Source: Oryzomonas sagensis (GTDB taxonomy: Bacteria > Desulfobacterota > Desulfuromonadia > Geobacterales > Pseudopelobacteraceae). From it: 64,000 bases of DNA. The notes below the pieces were generated by a model. It was not told the origin of the DNA. It made no database searches and saw only the letters and a program-made list of their open reading frames with translations. Location of the stretch: the NCBI RefSeq assembly GCF_008802355.1, contig NZ_VZRA01000001.1:194980-258979 (forward strand), in the 5' to 3' direction. Positions 51,607-60,937 of the stretch are shown here, piece by piece. The position numbers and the translations under genes are program-made. Within the stretch, counting starts at the first letter, position 1. Each line of letters begins with the position of its first letter.

Positions 51607-53829
51607 TCATGCTCCTGTGGCCACATGTCCATCAGATTCGGGTGCGCACGGCAGGACGACATAGAAGCTGCTGCCCGCGTCCGGCTCGGACTCCACCCAG
51701 ATGGCGCCCCCCAGGCGATCGACGATGCGGCGCGCCATGGTCAGGCCCAAGCCCTCCCCCGGGGTGTCCCCCGGATTGAGGCGATGGAAGATCTCCCAGA
51801 TCTTGTCCTGCTGGTCGCGGGGGATGCCGATACCGTTATCCGCTACGCAGTAGCGCACCCCCTCGGCAAACTCCTCGCTGAGGATATGCACCACCAGCGG
51901 ACGATTCGCGGCGCGGTATTTTAAGGCGTTATCCAGCAGATTGCTGAATATCTGGGTAACCTGAACGCTGTCCCCGATACAGGGGTGCAGAAACGGGGCG
52001 ACCTCGACCCGAGCCCCCGCGGATTCGATCTGGTAGGTTACGGAAGCAATAATATTTGACATCACAAGGCGCATGTCAAGGGTTTCAAAGCAAATCGCCG
52101 TCCTCCCCAGGCGGGAGAGCCGCAGCAGGCCGTTCAACAGGCTGTCCATCTTCTCGATGCTGCGGGTGATGAACCCGAGGGATTTGGGGATGGTTTCCCT
52201 GAGTAGCGGCTCGATGCGGGCCTGTTGGGCCCCGTCCAGGGCCAGCCCGGCCATGAACTCGTCCAGTTCGGCGCAGCTCTTGGCCAGCTTGCGGCTGAAT
52301 CCCTGCACATTGACCAGAGGCGAGCGCAGATCGTGGGATGCTACATAGACGATCCCCTCCAACTCCTTGTTCTTTTTCTGCAACTCCACCATCAGGTGGT
52401 CGCGCTGGCGCTCGGTCGTCTTCCGCTCGGCAATCTCCTTCTGCAGCTCCTCGTTGGCCCGGGTCAATTCCCCGGTGCGCTCCGCGACGTGATGTTCCAG
52501 CGTCTCGTTGGTGTAGGTGATCTCCTGGAAACGCTGGCTGAGGGCGATGGACATAACCTTGAAGTTGCCGATCAACTGGTCGATCTCGCTGACCATGCTC
52601 TCCGGCCACGCGCCGATGTTTTCCCGCAGCAGGCGTTTGGGCAGGTCGGTCGTCACCTGGGACAGCCGGTAGAGGGGAGCGGCCAGGCGATGGGACAGGG
52701 AGAGGGAGGCGACCAGAACGAACATGTTCAGGCCGAGCACGATCAACAGCGACTTGATATGATCATGGAGCAGCGCGCGCTGGTAGGGCGCAAACGGGGA
52801 TTCGACCGCCACGCTCCAGGTGGTGCCCGCCAGGGGGACGCGACGCAGGAAGGTCGCGTCGTGCATCCGCTGCAGGAGCGGCACGGGCCTGTCCGCCGTG
52901 GGCATGCAGCGGTAGACGCCGGCCTCCCCGGTCGGTTCCAGCGAGCCGCTGCGGCAGGGATCGTACGGTGACGCGCTCCCCGGAGCGCTGTCGGTGCCGG
53001 CGATAACGCGGCCGGCATCGTCCACCAGGGTGATGCGCCATGGCTGCCTGCCCCGCATGTCCATAAAGATCCGCCCGAGGGCGCCGGCGGCCTCGGCGTT
53101 CCGCGGGACGGCCCCGTCGGCCTTCGCAGCCAATTCCCGGAGCCTGAGCCGCGTCTCGTAGCCGGCGACCTTCAGGCTGTCGTCGATGCCCGCATGCATC
53201 TCCTTGAGGTAGCGGTTCTCGGCCCCCTTGCCGTAGATCACCATGACCACGATGGACGGTATCAGCACCACGGCCATCAGGATATTGAAGATGAGGTGGT
53301 GGATCGGGATGGTGCGGGACATGTCCAGGCCGTAAAGGGGAGCGATGCGGGGGATATAGGTCAGCAGGAGACTGGCGACCAGCGCATTGGTGATGCCCAC
53401 CACCCAGTAGGTCAGCATGGCGGCCACGGTTCCCAGCACCGAAACATGCATGACATGCTGGAAGAACAGCCACACGAGGGGTACGCCCACCAACGGCCAG
53501 TAGCAGGCGTCATAGAGGAGGATGTTGCGCTTTTTCCCCTGGTGCAGCAGCCAGCCGACAAAGAGCGGTTCGCCGCAGAGCCAGATCACGGCATAGGGGT
53601 GCCCGTAGAGCGGGACGGTCCATGCCGAAGCGGCCAGTCCGGCCACAAGGCCCCAGCGGATGCCGAACAGCCGGACCACCAGGAGTACCGCTATGCTGCC
53701 GAACAGGAAGTTGAAACCGGTGAACAGGCGCAGGGAGAAGAAGTTTCCGGCAAAACCGGCAGCGATCAGAGCGACCAGCAACAGCAAGGACTTGCCGCTG
53801 TATGTGAGGCGCCGCCCCTGTTCCCCCAT
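51607..53829 (-). CDS. Membrane-bound sensor histidine kinase
   Basis: A 740-residue kinase. The N-terminus has about six hydrophobic helices (residues 15-200), then a seventh flanking an extracytoplasmic sensor (about 210-370), a HAMP-like segment (LSLSHRLAAPLYRLSQVTTDLPKR), a coiled coil (about 440-500), the dimerisation/phospho-acceptor motif ASHDLRSPLVN and an HATPase domain with N box (IFSNLLDNALKYR), DNGIGIP and GEGLGLTMARRI. It probably phosphorylates the receiver encoded directly downstream. The signal sensed is unknown. Confidence 0.93.
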   Translation of the reverse strand: MGEQGRRLTYSGKSLLLLVALIAAGFAGNFFSLRLFTGFNFLFGSIAVLLVVRLFGIRWGLVAGLAASAWTVPLYGHPYAVIWLCGEPLFVGWLLHQGKKRNILLYDACYWPLVGVPLVWLFFQHVMHVSVLGTVAAMLTYWVVGITNALVASLLLTYIPRIAPLYGLDMSRTIPIHHLIFNILMAVVLIPSIVVMVIYGKGAENRYLKEMHAGIDDSLKVAGYETRLRLRELAAKADGAVPRNAEAAGALGRIFMDMRGRQPWRITLVDDAGRVIAGTDSAPGSASPYDPCRSGSLEPTGEAGVYRCMPTADRPVPLLQRMHDATFLRRVPLAGTTWSVAVESPFAPYQRALLHDHIKSLLIVLGLNMFVLVASLSLSHRLAAPLYRLSQVTTDLPKRLLRENIGAWPESMVSEIDQLIGNFKVMSIALSQRFQEITYTNETLEHHVAERTGELTRANEELQKEIAERKTTERQRDHLMVELQKKNKELEGIVYVASHDLRSPLVNVQGFSRKLAKSCAELDEFMAGLALDGAQQARIEPLLRETIPKSLGFITRSIEKMDSLLNGLLRLSRLGRTAICFETLDMRLVMSNIIASVTYQIESAGARVEVAPFLHPCIGDSVQVTQIFSNLLDNALKYRAANRPLVVHILSEEFAEGVRYCVADNGIGIPRDQQDKIWEIFHRLNPGDTPGEGLGLTMARRIVDRLGGAIWVESEPDAGSSFYVVLPCAPESDGHVATGA

Positions 53830-53997
53830 GACTTGTCCCCCTGGCGCACGGCCGTCTGAATCCTTTTGTCTATATCACACTTTGCCTTTTATGATAAGGC
53901 GTTTCCCGGGCGACCCGCAAAAAAACGTCAGCGCACTTGAAGCTCGCACCGTTTGCGGCTATGATCGGAAAATCCAAACACCCAAGAAGGAAAGCGC

Positions 53998-55062
53998 GTG
54001 AACATTGCCCAACTGAAGCTGGTTCTGAGGGAAATCCTCGCAAAAACCGATTTGACGCCGTGTGTCGTCGGGCACCGCGGCGTCGGTAAAACCGCCGGGA
54101 TCATCCAGGTCTGCCGCGAAGACAATTGGCGCTATGCCTCCCTGCGCCTCGGGCAGATGGAGGTCGGCGACCTGGTCGGCATCCCGTATCGGGAGGGGGA
54201 CATCATGCACTGGTCGCGCCCGTCCTGGTGGCCGGCCGACGACGACCCGCCCACCGTGGTCCACTGCGACGAGTTGAACCGCGCCCAGCAGGAGGATACC
54301 CTCCAGGCCATCTTCCAGTTCGTCGAGCCCCCCATCGAGGGCGAGCCGCGCGCCCTGCACACCCACCGGCTGGCTCCCCGCCACAAGGTGGTGGTGACCA
54401 TCAACCCGCCCGACGGCAGCTATCAGGTGGCCACCCTGGACCGGGCCCTGATCGACCGGATGGTGATGCTCTACGTGGAGAGCGACCACGCCTGCTGGTC
54501 GCGCTATGCCGCCGAACGTGGGCTGGATGACAGGGTCCGGCAGTTCCTGTCCGCCAACACCAACCTGCTGGCCGGCCCGGGGGCTCCCATGGACCTCCCG
54601 GTGGAGCCGACCGAACGGGCCTGGGAGATGATCAGCGTCCTGCGCCGGAACTGCCGTTTTCCCGGCGATCTGGAGATGGAGGTCTATTCCGGCATCGTCG
54701 GCCGGGAGGCGGCCATCATGTTCATGCGCTGGCTGGCCGACGAACGCCACCGTCCCCTGACGGCCGCCGATATCCTGGACAACTGGCCCCAGGTGGCCGA
54801 ACAGGCGGCCGCCCAGCGCGACGACATCCAGGCCGCCACCATGACCGACCTGACGGCACTCCTCCAGGCTTCACCGGTGCTGGCACCCGAGCAGGAGGAG
54901 CATCTGGTGGCCTACATCGCCTGCCTCCCCCGGGATCTGCGCTTCGGCTTCGTCAAGACCCTGCTCAAGATCCCCGCGGTCGCCCAGGCCATCAGCCAGG
55001 ACAAATACGACACCGTAGTCTTCGATGCCATCCGGGCCATCAGCGAAGAGGCCCGGCGTTAG
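53998..55062 (+). CDS. MoxR-like AAA+ ATPase
   Basis: A 354-residue AAA+ protein with Walker A GHRGVGKTAG near residue 25, Walker B VVHCDELNRAQQED, a sensor region (HKVVVTINPPDGSYQVATLDRALIDR in parts) and a helical C-terminus. MoxR proteins act as chaperones for cofactor insertion or complex assembly, usually beside a VWA-domain gene; none is next to it here. The GTG start at 53998 is supported by AAGGAA. Divergent from the histidine kinase gene. Confidence 0.88.
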   Translation: MNIAQLKLVLREILAKTDLTPCVVGHRGVGKTAGIIQVCREDNWRYASLRLGQMEVGDLVGIPYREGDIMHWSRPSWWPADDDPPTVVHCDELNRAQQEDTLQAIFQFVEPPIEGEPRALHTHRLAPRHKVVVTINPPDGSYQVATLDRALIDRMVMLYVESDHACWSRYAAERGLDDRVRQFLSANTNLLAGPGAPMDLPVEPTERAWEMISVLRRNCRFPGDLEMEVYSGIVGREAAIMFMRWLADERHRPLTAADILDNWPQVAEQAAAQRDDIQAATMTDLTALLQASPVLAPEQEEHLVAYIACLPRDLRFGFVKTLLKIPAVAQAISQDKYDTVVFDAIRAISEEARR

Positions 55063-55122
55063 AAAACCACCCTCTCAGGCCGGTCATGCGCCGGAACATT
55101 TATTGACAAGGAGAGAACTTCC

Positions 55123-55581
55123 ATGAAAACCATCATCGCCCTGCTCATAACCCTGGCCCTGGCTGCCAACGCCCTGGCGGCCGACTCACTGGGGATCGGC
55201 ATCCGCGGCGGAGCCGCCACCAACCGCAGCAGCAACTTCACCGAGGCCTTTGCCGACCTCTACCTCAACCGGCTGGTCTCCATCGGCGCCACCGCGGCCT
55301 ATGTCATGCTCGACAAGGACAACGCCAAGTCCATCAGGCGCGACGAGTCTCTGCCCATCACGGCCCTGTTCAAAATCCACGCCCCGATCCCCTTTTTCCA
55401 GCCCTACGCCGGCCTCGGCGCGGCACTGGTGTTTCATGACAAGCGGGGCACCAAGGGTACTCCCGTGGCCCTGGCCGGGGGCGACCTGCTCTTTGGACCG
55501 TTCTTCGTCAACGCAGAATACCGGCGCCAGTTCGACGACGAGTTGAATTTCCTGGGGGGCGGCGTAGGAGTCAGGTTCTGA
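55123..55581 (+). CDS. Small outer-membrane beta-barrel protein
   Basis: A 152-residue precursor with a signal peptide (MKTIIALLITLALAANALA) and a mature part made of alternating short strands (GIGIRGGAATNRSSN; VSIGATAAYVML; QPYAGLGAALVFHDK) that ends with a C-terminal Phe (GGGVGVRF), as in small OmpA/OmpW-like barrels. AAGGAG precedes the ATG. The role is unknown. Confidence 0.75.
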   Translation: MKTIIALLITLALAANALAADSLGIGIRGGAATNRSSNFTEAFADLYLNRLVSIGATAAYVMLDKDNAKSIRRDESLPITALFKIHAPIPFFQPYAGLGAALVFHDKRGTKGTPVALAGGDLLFGPFFVNAEYRRQFDDELNFLGGGVGVRF

Positions 55582-55598
55582 CCCTCTGTACTCATAAC

Positions 55599-55635
55599 GC
55601 GACACCCCGCCGGAAGGTCTCCGGAGGGGTGTCGC
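55599..55635 (+). terminator. Hairpin downstream of the small barrel gene
   Basis: GCGACACCCC (55599-55608) pairs with GGGGTGTCGC (55626-55635). It begins 18 bases after the barrel gene stop. No strong T-run follows, so it may be a weak or Rho-assisted terminator. Confidence 0.5.
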
Positions 55636-55732
55636 ATATCGCACAACTATTTTCACTGCCCGGCGAAGAACCGGCGCAACCGGGAGACTGCACGCCCAAC
55701 GGCCGCTTCTTCACTGACAAGCCGTCACGGGG

Positions 55733-55921
55733 CTAGGCCGCCCTCCGCTCAACGCCGTGGTAATTCGGGCTTTTTCTCCAGCGAAGGGGGTCTACGCCGA
55801 CGGTGACCCACCCCGTACTCCGCTTGAACTTTTGAACCTTCTTCACCTCCAGCAACCTGTCGAGCTGGAAGCCTTTGACGTAATCATACTTATTGTCGTC
55901 ATACAGAACGTGGATAAGCAT
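55733..55921 (-). CDS. GSU3473-family small protein
   Basis: A 62-residue protein matching the Geobacter small-protein family I know as GSU3473: N-terminal IHVLYDDNKYDYVKGFQLDRL in parts, central LLEVKKVQKFKRSTGWVTVGVD and closing GVERRA. GGAGG lies six bases before the ATG at 55921. It is predicted cytoplasmic and its function is unknown. Presence of this family is one of the lineage markers for the window. Confidence 0.8.
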   Translation of the reverse strand: MLIHVLYDDNKYDYVKGFQLDRLLEVKKVQKFKRSTGWVTVGVDPLRWRKSPNYHGVERRAA

Positions 55922-56032
55922 GGCTGCCTCCGTGCGGATTTTTCCCGTTGTTGTTGAAAAACCCTTATTTCCAGCAGTTACACCAACTATTACTAGAATA
56001 CACCCCCCCGACACAAATGCAAGATGGCCATG

Positions 56033-56626
56033 TCACTCCATGGCCTGAGGCCCCCAGGCTTCGTAATGCACGATTTCATCCAGGGATTTCCGCGAGGCCC
56101 CGCATTCGGGTGCCTCCGAGGGATACCCCAGGGGGATGAGCCCCACGATACTGATGTAGGCCGGAATACCGAGCAGACTTCCCACCTGCTTCTCGTCAAA
56201 GATGCCGACGAAGACGCTCCCCAGCCCCACGGCATGGGCCGCCAGCATCAGGCTCGCCACAGCCATCCCCACATCGGCCATATAATACTGCTGTCCCCGT
56301 GTGTCCCCCGACCGGTTGCATTCGGCACAGGCGACGATCACCACCGGCGCCTCGGCAAGAGCCCGCTGGGAAGGGTTGGATTTGTACCCTCTGGCCGTGA
56401 CGAATGAATCCGCTGCCGAATATTCGCTGAGCCTTCGCTTCATGGCCGGGTCCCGCACCACCACAAATCGCCAACACTGCATGTTGGCCCATGAAGGCGC
56501 CATCCGGGCTGCCTCCAAGACGCTCTGCAGCTTCTCCGCCTCCACCGGCCTGTCGGAAAACCTACGGACGCTTCGCCTGGTCTGTATCGCTTCAAGGGTG
56601 TCCATCATTGCCCAATTCCACTCCAT
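56033..56626 (-). CDS. Nitroreductase-family flavoprotein
   Basis: A 197-residue FMN-dependent oxidoreductase. Family features are the FMN phosphate site [26 protein letters not shown], the central helix [26 protein letters not shown] in parts and [18 protein letters not shown]. The Cys in [10 protein letters not shown] and the Cys pair region ACAECNRSG are not known to be catalytic. Two starts are possible (56626 and 56608), neither with a strong ribosome-binding site. Substrate is unknown. Confidence 0.9.
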   Translation of the reverse strand: MEWNWAMMDTLEAIQTRRSVRRFSDRPVEAEKLQSVLEAARMAPSWANMQCWRFVVVRDPAMKRRLSEYSAADSFVTARGYKSNPSQRALAEAPVVIVACAECNRSGDTRGQQYYMADVGMAVASLMLAAHAVGLGSVFVGIFDEKQVGSLLGIPAYISIVGLIPLGYPSEAPECGASRKSLDEIVHYEAWGPQAME

Positions 56627-56734
56627 GACCGCTTGGTCCGAACGGGTGCGGGACGCCCAAAACGGCACGCCACCTCACGCAACCCATGTGAAAATGCTAC
56701 CTGCCTTGCAGTAAACGCGCATCTCTCCGCTTGA

Positions 56735-57934
56735 TCAGTACGCCCAGTAGGGGCCGGTCCCCAGGCTCGAACTCGCCCCATCGATCCCCACAAAGACACT
56801 TCGCCCCAGGAAAAAGGGAAGCCCCCAATCAAAACTATTGGCCGCGCCGCCGCCCAGATCGCCGAACACTTGGTTTGACGTAGTGAAGTGACTGACGGCA
56901 TTGCCGATCAGGAACGAAACAATCCCGCTCGGCGAACCGCCGGCCCCCGTATTGGTCGCGGAGAAACTGACCGTGGCCGGCGGGCAGAACCAGGCGGCAT
57001 TGGGAGAGGGACAGGCGGGAAGCTGGGTCGCCGAGGTGCTCGGGAAGAAGAGCCCGTTCGAACCGGTATCGAGGAAACTGGCATACCGGAGACCGTTGAA
57101 GGTGGTGCTGAATTCGGCGAATTGATTGGCACCATAAGTCGTTACCGCGGAAGGCACATTGTTGGACTGGGTGCCGATGCCGAGTATGAGTGAACCGGTG
57201 GCAGAACCCGCCCCGTTCGCGGGCACGCCGGGGAGCTGCACGATCACACCGTTGTTGTCCCCGGGAAGGGCGGCAACCGGGTTTATGAGTTGGCTGGCAT
57301 TCGGCACCGCAGTCGCCGCACACGAGGATCCGCTCGCCGCCCCGCTGCAGGAAAAATACAGTCCGGAATCCTGCGCAAAAAGGCCCACGCCGAGGATCCC
57401 ATTGTAGTTGGCTTCGGAAGGGCTGGTGTTCGGGGTAGAGTTCGGGCTCGTGCAGAGGTTGGACGGAGTCCCGAAATTCTGGTTGACGACCTGGACGGGA
57501 ATCTGAACCGCGGGCTCATTTCCCAGAATCACGCGGGCCATCTGAACCGGCCCCCACATGGATGAGCCATCGCCGAAGTTGACGCATTCCGCTAACAGCC
57601 CGGGACCTGCCGTTACTTGAGCAAGCGGGACCGCGAGCGCCTGATTAAAGATACGGAGCCCACTGCTTCCGGTATCGAGGAGGATGTCGCCGATAGTCTG
57701 GCAGTTGGTCGTGCCGGGGGCACAAATCGTGACGCTGACGCACGGTTCGTTGGGATAGGAGGGGTTACCCGAGCAGAGAGAACCGTTCACGGTGACACTC
57801 ATCACGTTGTTCCCGGCAGCGGGCGGCCCCCCGATCGTGGTGCCCGGCGAACCGGAACCACCCCCGGAGCCGCCACAGCCGGCAAGCACCATAAGCATCA
57901 GCAGCAAAACTGCGGCCATCTTACTTGATTTCAT
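56735..57934 (-). CDS. DUF3443 lipoprotein with aspartic-protease-like motifs
   Basis: A 399-residue lipoprotein (lipobox VLAGCGGS, Gly/Ser-rich linker). It holds two DTGSxGL motifs (ILLDTGSSGLRIF near residue 90 and FLDTGSNGLFFP in the second half), the pattern of pepsin-like aspartic proteases, with many paired Cys in between. Proteolysis is not demonstrated for this family. The start at 57934 overlaps the preceding DUF2844 gene by 14 bases, and the two families commonly occur together. Confidence 0.85.
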   Translation of the reverse strand: MKSSKMAAVLLLMLMVLAGCGGSGGGSGSPGTTIGGPPAAGNNVMSVTVNGSLCSGNPSYPNEPCVSVTICAPGTTNCQTIGDILLDTGSSGLRIFNQALAVPLAQVTAGPGLLAECVNFGDGSSMWGPVQMARVILGNEPAVQIPVQVVNQNFGTPSNLCTSPNSTPNTSPSEANYNGILGVGLFAQDSGLYFSCSGAASGSSCAATAVPNASQLINPVAALPGDNNGVIVQLPGVPANGAGSATGSLILGIGTQSNNVPSAVTTYGANQFAEFSTTFNGLRYASFLDTGSNGLFFPSTSATQLPACPSPNAAWFCPPATVSFSATNTGAGGSPSGIVSFLIGNAVSHFTTSNQVFGDLGGGAANSFDWGLPFFLGRSVFVGIDGASSSLGTGPYWAY

Positions 57935-58394
57935 CGATGGGCACCCCCGAAGGCACCAAGGCCGGGACATAGGCCCGCCCCTGCAGGTTTCGCATATGTC
58001 CCCATTTTTCGACAACGACCCGGCTTCCCCTTACCTCACGGCGCCTCTGCCCCATCTGGCGTGGCGTCTTTTGTGCGGCCTGCTGATATTCTCCGACATA
58101 CGAGCCCAGTAGTATCGTGAGGTCGGGATGCATCAGCCCATTCCAGGCGATTGCAAACACAATCCCGTCTCGCGACACGTATTCCCGCACGTTGGTTGCA
58201 TCGGACGCGATTTCCTGGACCGTATAACCCGGCCCGACCGTTGTGGCACGCCGCGCGGCTGAGAGCGCCTTGCGGTCCGTAGTGACAGAATCGGCAGATC
58301 CGCCCAAGGCGGCCCCGGCCCTCGGGACCATCGTGAAGACCGTTGCCAGCATGAGGCCGAAACAGGCTCCTAAAATGTACGCTTTTTTCTTCAT
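57921..58394 (-). CDS. DUF2844 exported protein
   Basis: A 157-residue protein with a signal peptide (MKKKAYILGACFGLMLATVFTM) and the mature start ALGGSADSV typical of DUF2844. The middle (YTVQEIASDATNVREYVSRDG, IVFAIAWNGLMHPDL in parts) is the conserved part. It precedes and overlaps the DUF3443 gene, so the two probably act together in the envelope; the function is unknown. Confidence 0.85.
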   Translation of the reverse strand: MKKKAYILGACFGLMLATVFTMVPRAGAALGGSADSVTTDRKALSAARRATTVGPGYTVQEIASDATNVREYVSRDGIVFAIAWNGLMHPDLTILLGSYVGEYQQAAQKTPRQMGQRRREVRGSRVVVEKWGHMRNLQGRAYVPALVPSGVPIDEIK

Positions 58395-58516
58395 TGCCCC
58401 CCCTGCCGCTCCCCTGCCTCAAAAGAACATTTCCGCTCCATCCGGCGGGGCTTAACCGCTTCCGCATATATCGGTTTATGGTTACATTCTACTCTTTTTT
58501 CGACAAAAAAAACAAA

Positions 58517-58538
58517 AAAGCCGTCTCGCGACGGCTTT
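58517..58538 (-). terminator. Intrinsic terminator of the TPR membrane-protein gene
   Basis: AAAGCCGTC (58517-58525) pairs with GACGGCTTT (58530-58538) around a TCGC loop, and on the minus strand is followed by a long T-rich run. It lies 36 bases beyond the stop codon at 58574. Confidence 0.92.
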
Positions 58539-58573
58539 CAAAGGGATGGTATCTGCGGTGGCAACGCACAGTG

Positions 58574-59311
58574 CTACCTTCTGGCCACCATGCGCCGCTG
58601 CATGCGGCCGCCCATGGCAGCCATCTGGTGTTTCTGCAAGGCGCCCAGGCTCTCAAGGTGAAACTGGAACCACATGTCGCCGTAGTTTCTCATCTTCATC
58701 TTCTTGCCCTGTTCCAGGCAGGCCAGGTTATCCGCGAGCGTCGCATCGCCGGGCAGCTTCTTCAGCCCCTTGCCCAGAACCTCCTTGGCCTTCGACACAT
58801 CGCCACACTCGTTGAGGCAATAGGCATACACCCCCCAGAGCAGCGATTCCTTGCCGTTCCACTGCACCGCCTTGTCGAAGGTGGCAATCATCTTGTCCTT
58901 CTTCTGGCGTTTCATGTAGCAGATGGCCAGCATGCCCATGGCTGCCCAGTTTTTGAAGAACGACTTTTCCAGATACGGGAAGGCGTTGGAAAAATCGCGT
59001 TTCATGTAGTAGATCATGCCGATCTGGGAGTTGATCTGCCCTTCCACATAGACCTGCCATTTGCCGTATTGCAAGGCATCCTTCAATTCGCGGACCGCCT
59101 TTTCAAAACGCGGCGGCTGCGCCTGGAGATCCTTGCCGGCGGTCTCGATGGAAGCCATGACCTTCTTCATGATAACGCGGGAAATGACCACGAAGAGAGC
59201 GGTAAAAATTACCAGGCCGACCAGGAGCGCCGCCCACCAGGGAAGTTTGACGGCAAGGAGCAGCAGGGACAGGACTGCGCCCGACGCGGCGGAAATGAGA
59301 ATATTATACAT
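58574..59311 (-). CDS. TPR-type membrane-anchored protein
   Basis: A 245-residue protein with two N-terminal membrane helices (residues 5-45) and a cytoplasmic helical region of tetratricopeptide-like repeats (QINSQIGMIYYMKRDFSNAF; SFFKNWAAMGMLAICYMKR; LLWGVYAYCLNECGDVSKAK), ending in a Met/Arg-rich tail. Likely a protein-interaction scaffold. It ends with its own terminator and starts 41 bases downstream of the transglycosylase gene. Confidence 0.75.
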   Translation of the reverse strand: MYNILISAASGAVLSLLLLAVKLPWWAALLVGLVIFTALFVVISRVIMKKVMASIETAGKDLQAQPPRFEKAVRELKDALQYGKWQVYVEGQINSQIGMIYYMKRDFSNAFPYLEKSFFKNWAAMGMLAICYMKRQKKDKMIATFDKAVQWNGKESLLWGVYAYCLNECGDVSKAKEVLGKGLKKLPGDATLADNLACLEQGKKMKMRNYGDMWFQFHLESLGALQKHQMAAMGGRMQRRMVARR

Positions 59312-59352
59312 CGGTCTTTCCTTTCATGATGAGGCAGACAGGGCGGAAAACA

Positions 59353-60876
59353 TCAGCTTTTCCGTGCTTCAGGTACCATTTCCCCGTTTTTTTCGATAAA
59401 CTTGGCGATGATGATACGCCGTCCCGGCTTCAGGGCAACCCTGACCTTCAGGTTGTTCCAGAGCGAGAGGAGCTTGGAAGAAACGTTGAAACGCTTGGCG
59501 AGAGACGTCAGGGTATCGCCCTTCTTCACGGTATAATACTTCGCATAGCCGCCCTTCGCAGTACCGGCGGTGGCGGCGGAACGGCCCTCGTGGCTGAAAT
59601 CAACCGTCTGCCGGGCCGGAACGACCAGCGTCTTGCCGGCAATACGGCTCTTCTTTGAGAGCCCGTTCAATTCGGCCAGCGCATCCGGGGTCGTGCTGTA
59701 CCGGCGGGCGACTCCCTTGAGCGAATCCCTTTTGCGGGCGTGATAGTGGGTGTAAAGCACCTTTTCGGTGTAGCGCTGGTCCTCGGGGACCTTGCCGTAA
59801 GCGGCATCGAACTGCAGCTTTGTCCCCTTGGGCACCTTGAGTTCATAGTCGGGGTAATTGGGAGGGGTGGACCAATGGCGCAGATCCGGATTCAGTTCCT
59901 TGATCGTCTCGTAGGTCGTGCCGGTCAGCTTGGCAACCAATTCCAGATCGGTGCGCGAGGGGATCTTGACGATATCGAACTCAATCGGAGACAGGTAGGC
60001 CACGTCGGAAAAACCGTAGCGGGCGGGGTCCTTGGCGATTATGGCCGCGGCCAGCAGCTTGGGGACATATTCTTTTGTCTCGCGCTTGAGATAGGAACCG
60101 CGGGAAAGCTCCCAAAAATCGCTGGTGTTGTACATGCTGATGGCGCGCAGAATCTTGTTTTCACCGGCGTTATAGCCGGCGGCCGCCAGATACCAGTCGC
60201 CGTTGAACATGCCGTAGAGTTCTTTCAGGTACAGGGCGGCGGCAACCGTGGCCTTGAGCGGGTCCTTGCGCTCGTCGATCCACTGGTCGATACGCAGGGA
60301 ATAACGCCGGCCGGTGCCGGAGATAAACTGCCACGGCCCCACGGCATTGGCCACCGAACGGGCCTGTAGATGGAAACCGCTCTCGATCATGGCCACGTAG
60401 ACCAAGTCTTCCGGCATCCCCTCGCGCTTGAGGATCTCTTTCATCATGGGGATGTAGCGGGACGAGCGGGAGAGCCAGCGGGAGAAGGATTGTTTTCCCC
60501 TGGTCTGGAAATAGGAGAGGAAATATTCGACCTTGCTGTTGAGGGCCAGGGGGATGTCCGCCTGGGGCAGATCGACATCGGGCAGCGCCAGTTCGACAGC
60601 GTCGCTTCCTTTGTCCTTGAGTTCCTCAAGGGTAAAGAGTTCGCTCGCGTCCTGCTGCTGCGGCTCATCCTCGTCCGTCAACTCGTCGCGTGGGACGAGC
60701 GCCACCTGTTCCAATGCGGGCAACGCCGGAACAGTAGGGCTGGTCAACTCGGCCAGCAGAGGCTGGACCGGCTCCGTAGCGCCTGCCGGAAGGGAGCACG
60801 CTACAAGGGCTATGGCAATGACGATATGCTTCACACGCTTCCCGATGACTACTACGCGGTAGTGTCGCGCCGTCAT
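59353..60876 (-). CDS. Membrane-bound lytic transglycosylase with LysM repeats (MltD-like)
   Basis: Cleaves peptidoglycan glycan strands. The 507-residue precursor has a signal region (HIVIAIALVACSLPAGA), an SLT domain with the catalytic Glu in YVAMIESGFHLQARSVANAVGPWQF in parts and AAAGYNAGENKILRAI, and at least two C-terminal LysM repeats (YHARKRDSLKGVARRYSTTPDALAELNG in parts; YTVKKGDTLTSLAKRFNVSSKLL in parts). The ATG at 60876 is followed by an in-frame GTG nearer the signal peptide that could be the real start. Confidence 0.92.
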   Translation of the reverse strand: MTARHYRVVVIGKRVKHIVIAIALVACSLPAGATEPVQPLLAELTSPTVPALPALEQVALVPRDELTDEDEPQQQDASELFTLEELKDKGSDAVELALPDVDLPQADIPLALNSKVEYFLSYFQTRGKQSFSRWLSRSSRYIPMMKEILKREGMPEDLVYVAMIESGFHLQARSVANAVGPWQFISGTGRRYSLRIDQWIDERKDPLKATVAAALYLKELYGMFNGDWYLAAAGYNAGENKILRAISMYNTSDFWELSRGSYLKRETKEYVPKLLAAAIIAKDPARYGFSDVAYLSPIEFDIVKIPSRTDLELVAKLTGTTYETIKELNPDLRHWSTPPNYPDYELKVPKGTKLQFDAAYGKVPEDQRYTEKVLYTHYHARKRDSLKGVARRYSTTPDALAELNGLSKKSRIAGKTLVVPARQTVDFSHEGRSAATAGTAKGGYAKYYTVKKGDTLTSLAKRFNVSSKLLSLWNNLKVRVALKPGRRIIIAKFIEKNGEMVPEARKS

Positions 60877-60937
60877 GCTGAGTGCCGACGCAGAGTTTGA
60901 TAAAGCTATGGAATTATAAAGGAGTTGCCAAGGAAAG

